A DNA stretch of 64,000 nucleotides from Catenovulum sediminis (GTDB lineage Bacteria; Pseudomonadota; Gammaproteobacteria; Enterobacterales; Alteromonadaceae). The DNA lies in the NCBI RefSeq assembly GCF_007289895.1, contig NZ_CP041660.1, positions 1,922,001 to 1,986,000 of the forward strand, given 5' to 3'. The stretch's first letter is position 1; every line of letters starts with the position of its first letter. Made by a program: the position numbers and the translations under genes. The notes under the pieces are model-generated. The model did not search any database. It saw only the letters and a list, made by a program, of their open reading frames with translations, and was not told the origin of the DNA. This document shows, one piece after another, positions 36,933-45,976 of the stretch.

Positions 36933-37106
36933 TTATCGAAGTTCCTTTTTGGATGAATTTAAGCAGAGGCAGAACATCAGGTAAAACAACTGGTTTCTTT
37001 AGAGTTTAGAATAGTTAGCATAACTTGCATCCTTAATTCAAAAATTTAACGTACTTAGATGTTAAGCTATTTATCGCAATAAAACGCTGATTTTAAGAAG
37101 GTTGTT

Positions 37107-39572
37107 ATGTTTTTAACGCAAAATAATTTGCATGCAGCAACCATACTGGTTGTCGATGACGAAGAAATAAACCGATTAATTTTACAAGAAGCGGTTGCGA
37201 ACTTGGGGCATGTATATGCAGCTTCTTCTGGTATTGAGGCGATTCGCTTAGCTCACCATTATAAACCTGATCTTATTTTGCTGGATATTGAAATGCCCGG
37301 CATGGATGGTTTTGAAGTTTGCAGCCAGTTAAAAAAATCAGTCGAGACGAAAGATTGCATTGTTATATTTGTTACCGGTCATACAGAGCCTGTGTTTGAG
37401 GAACGATGTCTATTGGCTGGCGCTGTCGATTTTATACCCAAACCTATTCATTCTTCAGTATGCGCAGCGCGTGTACAAATTCATATTCGATTAATGCGTA
37501 GTATGCAAATGTTGTCGATGGCACAGCATTCGTTAAAAACCTTAGTTTCGCAAGTGCCTGTTTTTATCTCGTATTGGTCTGCCAATTGGCATAACGATTA
37601 TTGCAATGATTTTGAAGGGAATTGGTTTGACTTAACGGCAAACGAAATGTCTTCAATGGCAATTGAAGAAGTGTTCCCGCTGCGCTTGGTATCTTTAGTT
37701 AAAAATGCGGCCGATAACGTCAAGGATAGTCCAGAATATTTTGAAGTAACCATTGAGAGACAGCATTTAATTGGCCATGTAAGCATAATCCAAAGTGAGA
37801 AAAACCTGCGGTCAAATGGCCACAAAGGTTATCTGGTTACTTTATATGATCAAACGGAACAAAAAAATGCGGAGTTAGCGCTTTTTGAAGAAAAAGAGAG
37901 ACTTAAAGTCACGTTGCAGTCAATTGGTGATGCGGTCATTGTGACCGATATTGAGGGAAAAATTACCTTTATGAATCCAATTGCAGAGCGGATGACTGGG
38001 TGGTTGGAAAAACGAGCAACAGGCAAGCCTATTGAAGAGGTGATGGAATTACGCGATCCTGATACTAACTATATGATGAGCAATCCCATATATTTAGCGT
38101 TAGATGAAAAACGCTCGGTGGCAATGGCGTTAAACTGTCAACTGAGATCTGCTGATGGCAACATATATCGGGTTGAAGATTCAGCGGCACCCATTAAAGA
38201 TGCAAATGGTGAGATTCGTGGCGCTATTATTGTTTTCCATGATGTCAGTGAGGCCATGACAATGGCTATGAAAATGAGTCATTTAGCAAACCATGATCAG
38301 CTGACTGACTTACCGAATCGAACCTTGTTATACGATCGTTTATCTTATGCGTGTAATGCTGCGACTAAAAAAAATGAAAAAGTTGCATTCATGCTAATAG
38401 ATATTGACCATTTTAAAGTATTAAATGACTCGCAAGGCCATCAAGTTGGTGATCAACTTTTGCGGCAAATGGCGCAAAGGCTTAGTGACGTTATTAGCAG
38501 TGATTGGACGCTGGCGAGGCTCGGCGGTGATGAATTTGTTTTGCTTGTACCTCAGCTTAAACAACTGGAAAGTGTCGCCAGTATTTCTAATTATGTGCAT
38601 GAAATATTGGAGAAGCCTTTTATTATTGATGATCAGGATATCCAAATAAATGTCTCCATTGGTGTAAGTATATACCCAGATGATGCTCAGGATCATGATA
38701 CCACCATGCGTCATGCGGATGTTGCCATGTATAGAGCAAAAAATGACGGGCGCAGACATACTTGTTTTTTCTCAGAAGAATTGGAGAAACAAATGGTACA
38801 GCGCTTTAAATTGGAAACTTATATTCGCGAAGCGCTGAAAAAACAGACATTGATGGCGTATTTTCAACCGAAAGTCGATTTAATAACCGGTCGGGTTACA
38901 GGGGCGGAAGCTTTGGCGCGTTTGAAAGGGAGTGATGGACAAATTATTTCGCCAAATGAATTTATTCCACTGGCAGAAGAAGCAGGATTGATTCAAGAGC
39001 TCGGCAGACAAATGATTGTAATGTCTTGCCAGTGTATTCAGAAGCTACTGGCTAGTAATATCCGTTTACCGATATCAGTCAATGTAACCCCTGCACAATT
39101 TGCCGCATCGGACTTTATCAGTACAGTACAAAATATCATATCCGATTATAATATCCCGTCGCACTTGATTGAGTTGGAGTTAACCGAATCAGCCTTGGTG
39201 GATGATTCGGATGATGTGTATGAAAGGCTAAAATCCTTTAAAGATGTTGGCATTGCGATTTCAATTGATGATTTCGGTACTGGATATTCCAGCTTGTCGT
39301 ACTTAAGAAAATTTGATTTAGATGAGTTGAAAATTGACCAATCTTTTATTCGTGATATGCATGAAAATGCGAGCAGTGAGGCAATTGTAAAAACTATCAT
39401 TTCTTTGGCAACCGCGATGGAATTAAATTTAGTAGCAGAAGGTATTGAATTAGAGGTGCATAAACTACGTCTGATTGAATTAGGTTGTAAGAAAGGGCAA
39501 GGTTTTTTATTTTCCCGACCCGTACCTGAACCTATGTTTATTGAGTATGTGCTCGCCAAGCATAGCCAATAG
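37107..39572 (+). CDS. Response regulator with PAS, GGDEF and EAL domains
   Basis: An 821-residue cyclic-di-GMP protein. The receiver (D60 in LLDIEMPGMDG) occupies residues 10-130, PAS about 275-390, GGDEF about 400-560 with the intact motif at 473-477 (RLGGDEFVLL), and EAL about 570-820 with EAL at 601-603 and DDFGTGYSSLSYL. Both catalytic motifs look intact, so synthesis and hydrolysis of c-di-GMP are both possible. It is divergent from the hybrid kinase gene, with 174 bases between, and is a natural candidate to receive its phosphate. Confidence 0.93.
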   Translation: MFLTQNNLHAATILVVDDEEINRLILQEAVANLGHVYAASSGIEAIRLAHHYKPDLILLDIEMPGMDGFEVCSQLKKSVETKDCIVIFVTGHTEPVFEERCLLAGAVDFIPKPIHSSVCAARVQIHIRLMRSMQMLSMAQHSLKTLVSQVPVFISYWSANWHNDYCNDFEGNWFDLTANEMSSMAIEEVFPLRLVSLVKNAADNVKDSPEYFEVTIERQHLIGHVSIIQSEKNLRSNGHKGYLVTLYDQTEQKNAELALFEEKERLKVTLQSIGDAVIVTDIEGKITFMNPIAERMTGWLEKRATGKPIEEVMELRDPDTNYMMSNPIYLALDEKRSVAMALNCQLRSADGNIYRVEDSAAPIKDANGEIRGAIIVFHDVSEAMTMAMKMSHLANHDQLTDLPNRTLLYDRLSYACNAATKKNEKVAFMLIDIDHFKVLNDSQGHQVGDQLLRQMAQRLSDVISSDWTLARLGGDEFVLLVPQLKQLESVASISNYVHEILEKPFIIDDQDIQINVSIGVSIYPDDAQDHDTTMRHADVAMYRAKNDGRRHTCFFSEELEKQMVQRFKLETYIREALKKQTLMAYFQPKVDLITGRVTGAEALARLKGSDGQIISPNEFIPLAEEAGLIQELGRQMIVMSCQCIQKLLASNIRLPISVNVTPAQFAASDFISTVQNIISDYNIPSHLIELELTESALVDDSDDVYERLKSFKDVGIAISIDDFGTGYSSLSYLRKFDLDELKIDQSFIRDMHENASSEAIVKTIISLATAMELNLVAEGIELEVHKLRLIELGCKKGQGFLFSRPVPEPMFIEYVLAKHSQ

Positions 39573-39579
39573 CCGTGCT

Positions 39580-42500
39580 TTAGCCTACAGAAAATCGGGG
39601 ATCTAGCTTACTTATCCCCAAACCATTACTTTTAATCACATTAAGCTGAACAGGGATACGTTCTTTAAGAGTCTCTATGTGGCTGATTACACCAATCATC
39701 TTGCCGCTGGCATTAAGTTGATCAAGAGCGTTTAACGCTATATCCAGCGTGTTGGCATCTAAGGTGCCAAAACCTTCATCCAAAAACAGCGACTCTATTT
39801 GAGTTTTGTGACTGACTAAATCCGATAGCGCTAAGGCAAGTGCTAGGCTAACTAAAAAACTCTCACCGCCTGATAGAGTGCGGGTGTCGCGTACTGTGTC
39901 TGCTTGCCAAGTATCTACTACAACTAACTCTAAATTGTCATCTGGCTTACGCTTAAGCTGATATCTATTATGCAATTTTTGCAGTTGGCAATTTGCTAGG
40001 TAAACGAGTTGCTCTAAGGTGAGTCCTTGTGCATAGCGCCGGAATTTATCGCCTTCTGCTGAGCCAATTAACTCATTTAACAATGCCCACTGCTGATGTG
40101 TTTGCTGTTGTGTTGCAACTTTTAGCAGCAGTTCTTGCTGTTTGTCAGCTTGCGCCTTGTCTGTTTTGAGTTTTTGCTTTATTTCTCCGAGCTGTTGTAA
40201 ATTTTGTTGTTGTTGTTGTTCTACTTGTACCAGCTTGCTATTGACCTCATTGAGTGGTGATTCATTGCAAATATCGGGTTTATATTCACATAACTCATGG
40301 TACTGCTGTTGTTTATGATGGTAGTTTTCTGTTGCTTGTCGGTACGCTTGTTCTATTTTTGCAGTTTCTGCGCGTAACATATCTATCTGGCTGTCATTTA
40401 ATCTGGCTGCCTGCCAATGATGCGTATCACTAAACGGGCTGTCGGAAATTTGCTGCTGCCAGCGGGCTAATGATGCTTGGTATTTGTCTTTGTCGTCTGT
40501 TTGTTGTTGTTGTAATGCCGTTAACCGGCTCTGAGTGGCTGCATGCTCAGTTCGCAACTCGTGCAGATGGGTTTGATGTGTATTTATTTCAGTCGCTAAC
40601 TTGTCTTTTAACGCACGCATTTGTTGACGAATAGACTGTATACTTAAACCATTCAATAGTGTTTTTCGTTTTGCAGAGAGTGATAGCTGCCGGTTGCTCA
40701 GTTCGCGGATAAAAGCTTGTGTTTTTTGTTGCTCGGCGTTCAACTCAGTTAAATGGTTATTTAAGTGCTCTAAGGTTTGCTGTAGTTGTGTTTTTTGTTC
40801 GCTGATTTGTAATAGTTCAGTTTGAGTTTTTTCAAGCTTTGCTAATTGTTCTGTTAGTTCAGTGGTTGAAAAGCTATTTTCATTTAATTTGAGCGCTTCT
40901 AGTTGTTCAAGCCACTCATGGTTTTTGATGTTATATTCGGTATTTTTACTATTTTGCGCTTCAGTTGATATCTCTAATTGTTGTGATAAAGCCGTCTGGT
41001 TTTCTAGATTGTGTTCAATTTTTATCTGAGTTTGCTGGAGCTGGTACGTGAGCTGTGTGAGCTGCTGCTGTGCCTCTTGCTGTTGATGGCGATTGGTTAT
41101 GAGCTGTTTAATCAACTGTAGTTCTTTTTCGTTCTGAGATAGGTATTGTTGTAATTGCTCTGGCCATTCAGTGATTGGACTTTCAACACAAGTCGGCGCT
41201 TGTTGTTTTACTTGCTCTATCAGCATTTTTTGTGTGCGCTGTAGACTTTCTGTTATTTCAGCATATTGCTTTTCCAGCAGCCATTTGTGCTGCTGTAATT
41301 GTTGTTCTTTTTGGCTTTCTTCTTTGCCTTGCTGTTCTAACTGCGCGAGTTTTTGCTTTTGTGCGGCTTGTCTGGCTGTCGTTGCATCTTCGTCTTTATT
41401 GAGATCTGCAGGCTGGTAATCGGCATATGGATGTTGAGTTGAACCACACAAGGGGCAGGGTTGTTCGGGGTGTAAATCGTTTCTGTGCTCAGTTAAAGAG
41501 TGAATCAACTTTTGTTGATTGATAATCTGGTTTAGGTCTTCAATACTTTGTTGGCAGCTTTTATAACTGTCCCTAAGCGCTTGTAATTTGTTTTGTTGAG
41601 CTAGGTGTTCGGGCGTGATTTTTTCTAGTTCTGATTCGAGCGATTGGCTTTTCTGCTTTTGTTGACAATACTCAGTCACTTGTTGCTGCAAGGCTTTTAA
41701 TTGATTGTGTTTATTTAAGTTATTTTCATGATTTTGTGCAAGTTGCGCTTGTTCTATATTTTTATCCCAGCCAAGCTGTTTGTGTAATATATCGATTGTT
41801 TGCTGCAGTGTATTAATTGCTTGCGTTTGCTCTGTGATTTGCAGTTGTTGTTGTTTTTGTGTGTGTGCCAGTTCATTTTTTTCTTGGGTTAATTTATGCT
41901 GATGTGAACGGCTGTCTTTAAGCTTTATTTCACCTTGTTGTATTTCTTGATTAAGCTTTTTTATTTGGCTCGCTAATTTTTCCAGATAGCTGATTTTATC
42001 TTTATTGAGCTGGTCTAAATGCGCATTATCCTGTAACCACTGTTGTCGCGATTGATAGTGTTTTTGGGCTTGTTCGAGCGTATGTTGTTGCTGTTTTATG
42101 TTGTCTTGTTGCTGCTCTATTTTTTCTTGCAGTTCTGCATGTCTGAGGGTGGGTTGTTTTAACTCACTTTCCGTTTGTTGCAGTTGTTTGTCTAAAGGTT
42201 CAACCTGCTGCTCGATAATTTGCTCTTGCTGCTGTTCCTGCTGCTCTAACAATTGTTGCTCAGAGTGTGCTTTGTCTAAGTTTTGTATTTGTTGTTCAAT
42301 GGTGGTATTGAGATTAACACACTGCTTTTGTAGCGCTTCAATATTGATCTGCTGGCTTGAGATCATTTCTTGCTGTTTTGCAATTGGCTCATAATATGGT
42401 TGTAATAATTTTGCCTGTTCAGCTAACGCGAGTTGTTGACGTTGTGCTGCATTGTTTTGATAAACTAGCGTTGCATTGTTTAATACATCTTTTAGTTTTT

Positions 42501-43275
42501 CCAGTTGTGATTCTTGTGTAGACGCTTGTGAAAACCAGCCTTGTGCTTGAGTTAAGTTTTTGATTTGGGTTTGCTGCTGTTGGATATTTTGCTCTAAGGT
42601 GAGTTTTTGTCTTTGCAGCTCGCTTTTTTCTTCATCTGTTAATAAATTGACATTGTCAGCTTGTTGTATAAGTTGCTCAAGTAATAATTTGCTGTCTTTG
42701 TAATTGAGAAAAATTTGTTTTGAAATCAAACTATAAATTTCAGTGCCGGTTAGCTCTTCGAGGAGTTCGGCTTTTTCGTTGTTTTTAGCATTTAAAAACT
42801 CAGCAAATTTGCCCTGTGACAACATCATCGACTTAGTAAAACGAGAAAAATTTAAACCACTGAGTTGTTCAATACAGGCTTTCACCTCAGCCAGCTTATC
42901 TGCGATGATTTTCTCGTTTTGACAATCAAACAACTCGGCTTTGGCGGGTTGCAAGTTTCCGTCTGCTGCGCCTCTTGCGCGGCGTTGCTGCCAGCGAGCG
43001 CGATATGTTTTGTCTTTAATGGCAAAATGCACTTCAGACATACATTCAGCGGTATGCCTTGTCATCAATTCGTTTTGGTTTTGCGATATCTGCAAGCGCG
43101 GTGTTTGATGGTACAAAGCCAAACAAATGGCGTCGAGTAAGCTACTTTTTCCCGCTCCAGTGGCACCGGTAATGACAAATAGACCGTTACTGGCAAAAGG
43201 TTCTTGCTGAAAATCGATAAACCATTCACCTTTTATCGCATTTATATTTTTGAGTCTTAGGCTAAGTATTTTCAT
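39580..43275 (-). CDS. sbcC: Exonuclease SbcCD ATPase subunit SbcC
   Basis: A 1,231-residue Rad50-type ATPase, longer than the E. coli protein (1,048). P-loop GATGAGKSSLLDA lies near residue 35, and the zinc-hook CPLC motif is C607 and C610. The C-terminal signature LSGGESFLVSLALALALSDL precedes DEGFGTLD. Two long coiled coils, very rich in Gln, lie between. With SbcD it cleaves hairpins and cruciforms. It overlaps sbcD by 14 bases. Confidence 0.96.
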   Translation of the reverse strand: MKILSLRLKNINAIKGEWFIDFQQEPFASNGLFVITGATGAGKSSLLDAICLALYHQTPRLQISQNQNELMTRHTAECMSEVHFAIKDKTYRARWQQRRARGAADGNLQPAKAELFDCQNEKIIADKLAEVKACIEQLSGLNFSRFTKSMMLSQGKFAEFLNAKNNEKAELLEELTGTEIYSLISKQIFLNYKDSKLLLEQLIQQADNVNLLTDEEKSELQRQKLTLEQNIQQQQTQIKNLTQAQGWFSQASTQESQLEKLKDVLNNATLVYQNNAAQRQQLALAEQAKLLQPYYEPIAKQQEMISSQQINIEALQKQCVNLNTTIEQQIQNLDKAHSEQQLLEQQEQQQEQIIEQQVEPLDKQLQQTESELKQPTLRHAELQEKIEQQQDNIKQQQHTLEQAQKHYQSRQQWLQDNAHLDQLNKDKISYLEKLASQIKKLNQEIQQGEIKLKDSRSHQHKLTQEKNELAHTQKQQQLQITEQTQAINTLQQTIDILHKQLGWDKNIEQAQLAQNHENNLNKHNQLKALQQQVTEYCQQKQKSQSLESELEKITPEHLAQQNKLQALRDSYKSCQQSIEDLNQIINQQKLIHSLTEHRNDLHPEQPCPLCGSTQHPYADYQPADLNKDEDATTARQAAQKQKLAQLEQQGKEESQKEQQLQQHKWLLEKQYAEITESLQRTQKMLIEQVKQQAPTCVESPITEWPEQLQQYLSQNEKELQLIKQLITNRHQQQEAQQQLTQLTYQLQQTQIKIEHNLENQTALSQQLEISTEAQNSKNTEYNIKNHEWLEQLEALKLNENSFSTTELTEQLAKLEKTQTELLQISEQKTQLQQTLEHLNNHLTELNAEQQKTQAFIRELSNRQLSLSAKRKTLLNGLSIQSIRQQMRALKDKLATEINTHQTHLHELRTEHAATQSRLTALQQQQTDDKDKYQASLARWQQQISDSPFSDTHHWQAARLNDSQIDMLRAETAKIEQAYRQATENYHHKQQQYHELCEYKPDICNESPLNEVNSKLVQVEQQQQQNLQQLGEIKQKLKTDKAQADKQQELLLKVATQQQTHQQWALLNELIGSAEGDKFRRYAQGLTLEQLVYLANCQLQKLHNRYQLKRKPDDNLELVVVDTWQADTVRDTRTLSGGESFLVSLALALALSDLVSHKTQIESLFLDEGFGTLDANTLDIALNALDQLNASGKMIGVISHIETLKERIPVQLNVIKSNGLGISKLDPRFSVG

Positions 43276-44494
43276 TGGCAGCTTCGTTTATCGCTTGATG
43301 ATATGCTTTGTTAAATAACGAGCTCAGTTCGTCTTGTGTTTTTTCATCGAATGAATGTTCTTGCAGTTTTTGTTGAAACACTTGATCTGGTGTCATTTCA
43401 TCTAATGCAGCGCTTTGTGCACCACCTGACAGTGGGTTCGTTGTTATTTTTTTTCTGCGGACTAATAATGCTTCAACGGGATAATCTTCGCACAGGCGGC
43501 TAATTTGTTGTTGTATATCCGAGTGGTAATCATGGCTATCTACTTCGATATCAAGCCATGCTCCTTGTTCATCGACCGCTAACGCCTGTAAACAGGTTTC
43601 AATCTGAGACAGGCTCCCTTTTATTTGTTTTAACGTTTGGCTGCAGGGGATTTTTAACGTTTGGATATGCTTTTGCTGTTGCGTAAACTCAATCAATACC
43701 ACTGATTTTTGCTGTTTGGCTTCATCAAAACTCATCGCAATAGGTGAACCACTGTATCGGATATGTTGCTGCTCAGCGATTATTTGTGGTTGATGGATAT
43801 GACCTAATGCTAAGTAATCAAAATCGGGTAATACATGCAAAGGCACAGCTTCGAGTGAGCCAATATAGATCTCGCGTACAGAATCACTGGTTTTTGCATT
43901 GACTAATGTCAGGTGTCCGCTACCTATGATAGGGAGTGGACGATCTTGTCTGAGCTGCTGTGCATACCGGTATAAACTTTGGTAGTGCGATTGGATCGCG
44001 GTTAGCAAGTCGCTATTGTGTGCATTGTCTGGTGGGGTGTTTTGATAAAGCACATCGCGCGGTCGAATATACGGAATGGCACAGAAAATTGCTGCCGCTT
44101 CGCCGTTTCTATTTTTTAGCTCAAAAACCTGTTGGTCAATGCATTGTGGCTGTGCTTGTGCTTGTGCTTGGAGCTCGGTGTTCAGTTGTTGATACACTTG
44201 TTTTGATTCATTTAGCATTGCAACTGAGTCGTGATTGCCTCCCAATAAAATAAGTTGGCACGCTGTTTTAGACAACTTAACGACAAATTCGTTTAACAGT
44301 GCACGCGCGTAACTCGGCGGCGCACCTGTATCGAACAAATCACCCGCGACAATCAGCACATCAACTTGGCGTTCTTCAATTTGCTGTATCAGCCAAGCAA
44401 AAAATTGGCTGTGTTCGGGGGCGCGGCTCTTGCCATAGAAATTTTGTCCCAGATGCCAATCTGATGTGTGTATGATGCGCAACCTTTGCTCCAT
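43262..44494 (-). CDS. sbcD: Exonuclease SbcCD nuclease subunit SbcD
   Basis: A 410-residue Mre11-type metallophosphatase. Motifs: HTSDWHLGQ, VAGDLFDTG, LLGGNHDS, GHLTLV and GHIHQP. It forms the nuclease with SbcC, encoded by the overlapping downstream gene. The upstream DUF1820 gene ends on the same base as the sbcD start (44494), so the three genes form one operon. Confidence 0.96.
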   Translation of the reverse strand: MEQRLRIIHTSDWHLGQNFYGKSRAPEHSQFFAWLIQQIEERQVDVLIVAGDLFDTGAPPSYARALLNEFVVKLSKTACQLILLGGNHDSVAMLNESKQVYQQLNTELQAQAQAQPQCIDQQVFELKNRNGEAAAIFCAIPYIRPRDVLYQNTPPDNAHNSDLLTAIQSHYQSLYRYAQQLRQDRPLPIIGSGHLTLVNAKTSDSVREIYIGSLEAVPLHVLPDFDYLALGHIHQPQIIAEQQHIRYSGSPIAMSFDEAKQQKSVVLIEFTQQQKHIQTLKIPCSQTLKQIKGSLSQIETCLQALAVDEQGAWLDIEVDSHDYHSDIQQQISRLCEDYPVEALLVRRKKITTNPLSGGAQSAALDEMTPDQVFQQKLQEHSFDEKTQDELSSLFNKAYHQAINEAANENT

Positions 44495-44823
44495 TATTTT
44501 TTCGGATTTGGGGTGTAAATTGGGCGGTTGAGCTGCGTGATTTTATCGCCCAGTGAGGTTATTTTTGCAGTACCTTGTTTTTTTACCTGATCAATGCGCA
44601 ATACATTATGCATTGGAATGTAGCTATTTTCGACAGACTCAAATTCAGATCTTAGTTTTTCTTCACTGGTATCTACAACTAATGTGCTATGTGTGTTCCA
44701 GACAAAATCACCGATTTCGATAAAACCAAACAGGCTGCTGGAAACCAGCTTGCGCACGTAAAGTTCGTATTTTTCACCATTATTGACAAATTGAATGCGG
44801 TAAATAGGATGTTTATCTGACAT
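44494..44823 (-). CDS. DUF1820 family protein
   Basis: A 109-residue cytoplasmic protein. IYRIQFVNNGEKYELYVRKLV...LFGFIEIGDFVW and SYIPMHNVLRIDQV are the DUF1820 signature from memory. No function is known. The gene is first of an operon with sbcD and sbcC, sharing a base with sbcD. The 206 bases upstream hold only the terminator of the TetR gene and probably this operon's promoter. Confidence 0.85.
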   Translation of the reverse strand: MSDKHPIYRIQFVNNGEKYELYVRKLVSSSLFGFIEIGDFVWNTHSTLVVDTSEEKLRSEFESVENSYIPMHNVLRIDQVKKQGTAKITSLGDKITQLNRPIYTPNPKK

Positions 44824-44982
44824 AAATTCGCTTAATTTAGGTATTTAAGAAAGGCGCTATTTTAATGAAGCAAGGCGTGAAAGTCATCTACACATTCGTT
44901 TTTCCTAGTAGCAAACAAACTGCTGCAAAAATGAACGCGACATGTGTTAACAGGCATTAGACAATTGATTGTAGAAAAAGCT

Positions 44983-45011
44983 CGGGGAGTTAGTATTTAG
45001 TTTGCTCCCCG
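44983..45011 (-). terminator. Terminator behind the TetR regulator gene
   Basis: CGGGGAG pairs with CTCCCCG around a 15-base loop; on the minus strand AGCTTTTTC follows. It lies 18 bases after the TetR-gene stop codon. Confidence 0.7.
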
Positions 45012-45029
45012 TTTTGTGGTGTTTGATTG

Positions 45030-45737
45030 TTATTCTGTTTTGGCAAATAAATTACCGATTTTCCAGAAGCGTCCGCTCGATTTAGCACCTTTTTGACCGA
45101 CATAGCCATGCCATAATTGAGCTAAAGCATCACGTGCTTCTAAGCCAAATTCGGGTTGAATGAGGGTTAGGTTTGGATTATCTAAAGTTTTAGCCACTTT
45201 CTCCGGCGGGTGGCTCACTTGCCATAAGCCTAACAGCATTGCGTAACTGCGCATTAATAACTGCGCGCAGGTTTCATATTCGTCTAAATCAAGCCTTTGT
45301 GCTAAATCTTTTGAAGCAGAGGTGATGATTTCAACTAAACGCTTTTTAAATTCTAATAAAATTTTACTATCAACATTCTGTTCTATAATCGAGCTGCTTA
45401 AACTGGCTAATTGAAAAAATTGAGGTTGGCTTTCAATATAGTGACAGAGCGCGTTGATAATTTCGTCCGAGTCTGGTTTGTCTGCTGTTATCGCACTGCG
45501 TATATCACTAAACCATGCTTGATAATGTTGCTCTAATAATGCCAAAAATATCTCTTCTTTACTTTTGAAATATAGATATACAGTACCTTTAGCGATACCT
45601 GAATGATTGGCAATAGCGGCTGCTGTTGGCAAAGTATCTGGACTATCGTCAAATAGTTGTGAGGCAGTATTGAGGATTAGATCACGTTTAAGTGACTTGT
45701 CTTCAGCAGAGCGCGCGCGTTTGGCTGACTTTAACAT
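45030..45737 (-). CDS. TetR family transcriptional regulator
   Basis: A 235-residue regulator. The N-terminal helix-turn-helix is seen (ILNTASQLFDDSPDTLPTAAAIANHSGIAKGTVYLYFKSKEEIFLALL) and the remaining 170 residues form a divergent ligand-binding domain. It has a GGAGAG ribosome site and, 20 bases further upstream, a short inverted repeat that may be its operator. It stands alone between recG and the DUF1820-sbcDC operon, with no obvious target gene, so its regulon lies elsewhere. Confidence 0.92.
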   Translation of the reverse strand: MLKSAKRARSAEDKSLKRDLILNTASQLFDDSPDTLPTAAAIANHSGIAKGTVYLYFKSKEEIFLALLEQHYQAWFSDIRSAITADKPDSDEIINALCHYIESQPQFFQLASLSSSIIEQNVDSKILLEFKKRLVEIITSASKDLAQRLDLDEYETCAQLLMRSYAMLLGLWQVSHPPEKVAKTLDNPNLTLIQPEFGLEARDALAQLWHGYVGQKGAKSSGRFWKIGNLFAKTE

Positions 45738-45761
45738 AAAGTTCTCTCCTTTCCTTGGTGA

Positions 45762-45774
45762 TGACGGAACGTCA
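45762..45774. promoter_or_regulatory. Possible TetR operator
   Basis: TGACG-GAA-CGTCA, a 13-bp inverted repeat, 25 bases upstream of the TetR-gene start codon. It is a candidate autoregulatory site; not tested against other sites. Confidence 0.45.
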
Positions 45775-45976
45775 CCATAATACCGTTTGCTTGCTGCAAA
45801 GCGGATTCGATGTGTTTTACAGTTATACAGTGTTTTAGCAAAAACATATTACAATTGTATTCTAGAACTTAATTTTACACTTGGTCAATTAATGCCCTAA
45901 ACCAAGTTAGTATACCTTACAAACATTTAGTTATTAAGATATCCAAGAGTATGCGTATCTATCTGGATATTACACT

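Noticed and set aside
37025-37055. GCATCC and CGTACTT ahead of the GGDEF/EAL gene, resembling the second ECF promoter
   Set aside because: Spacing is 17 instead of 16 and the -10 part is poor; probably chance.
41171-42394. Cys-rich plus-strand frames within sbcC
   Set aside because: They are antisense of the CAG/CAA-rich coiled coil of sbcC and carry no domain.
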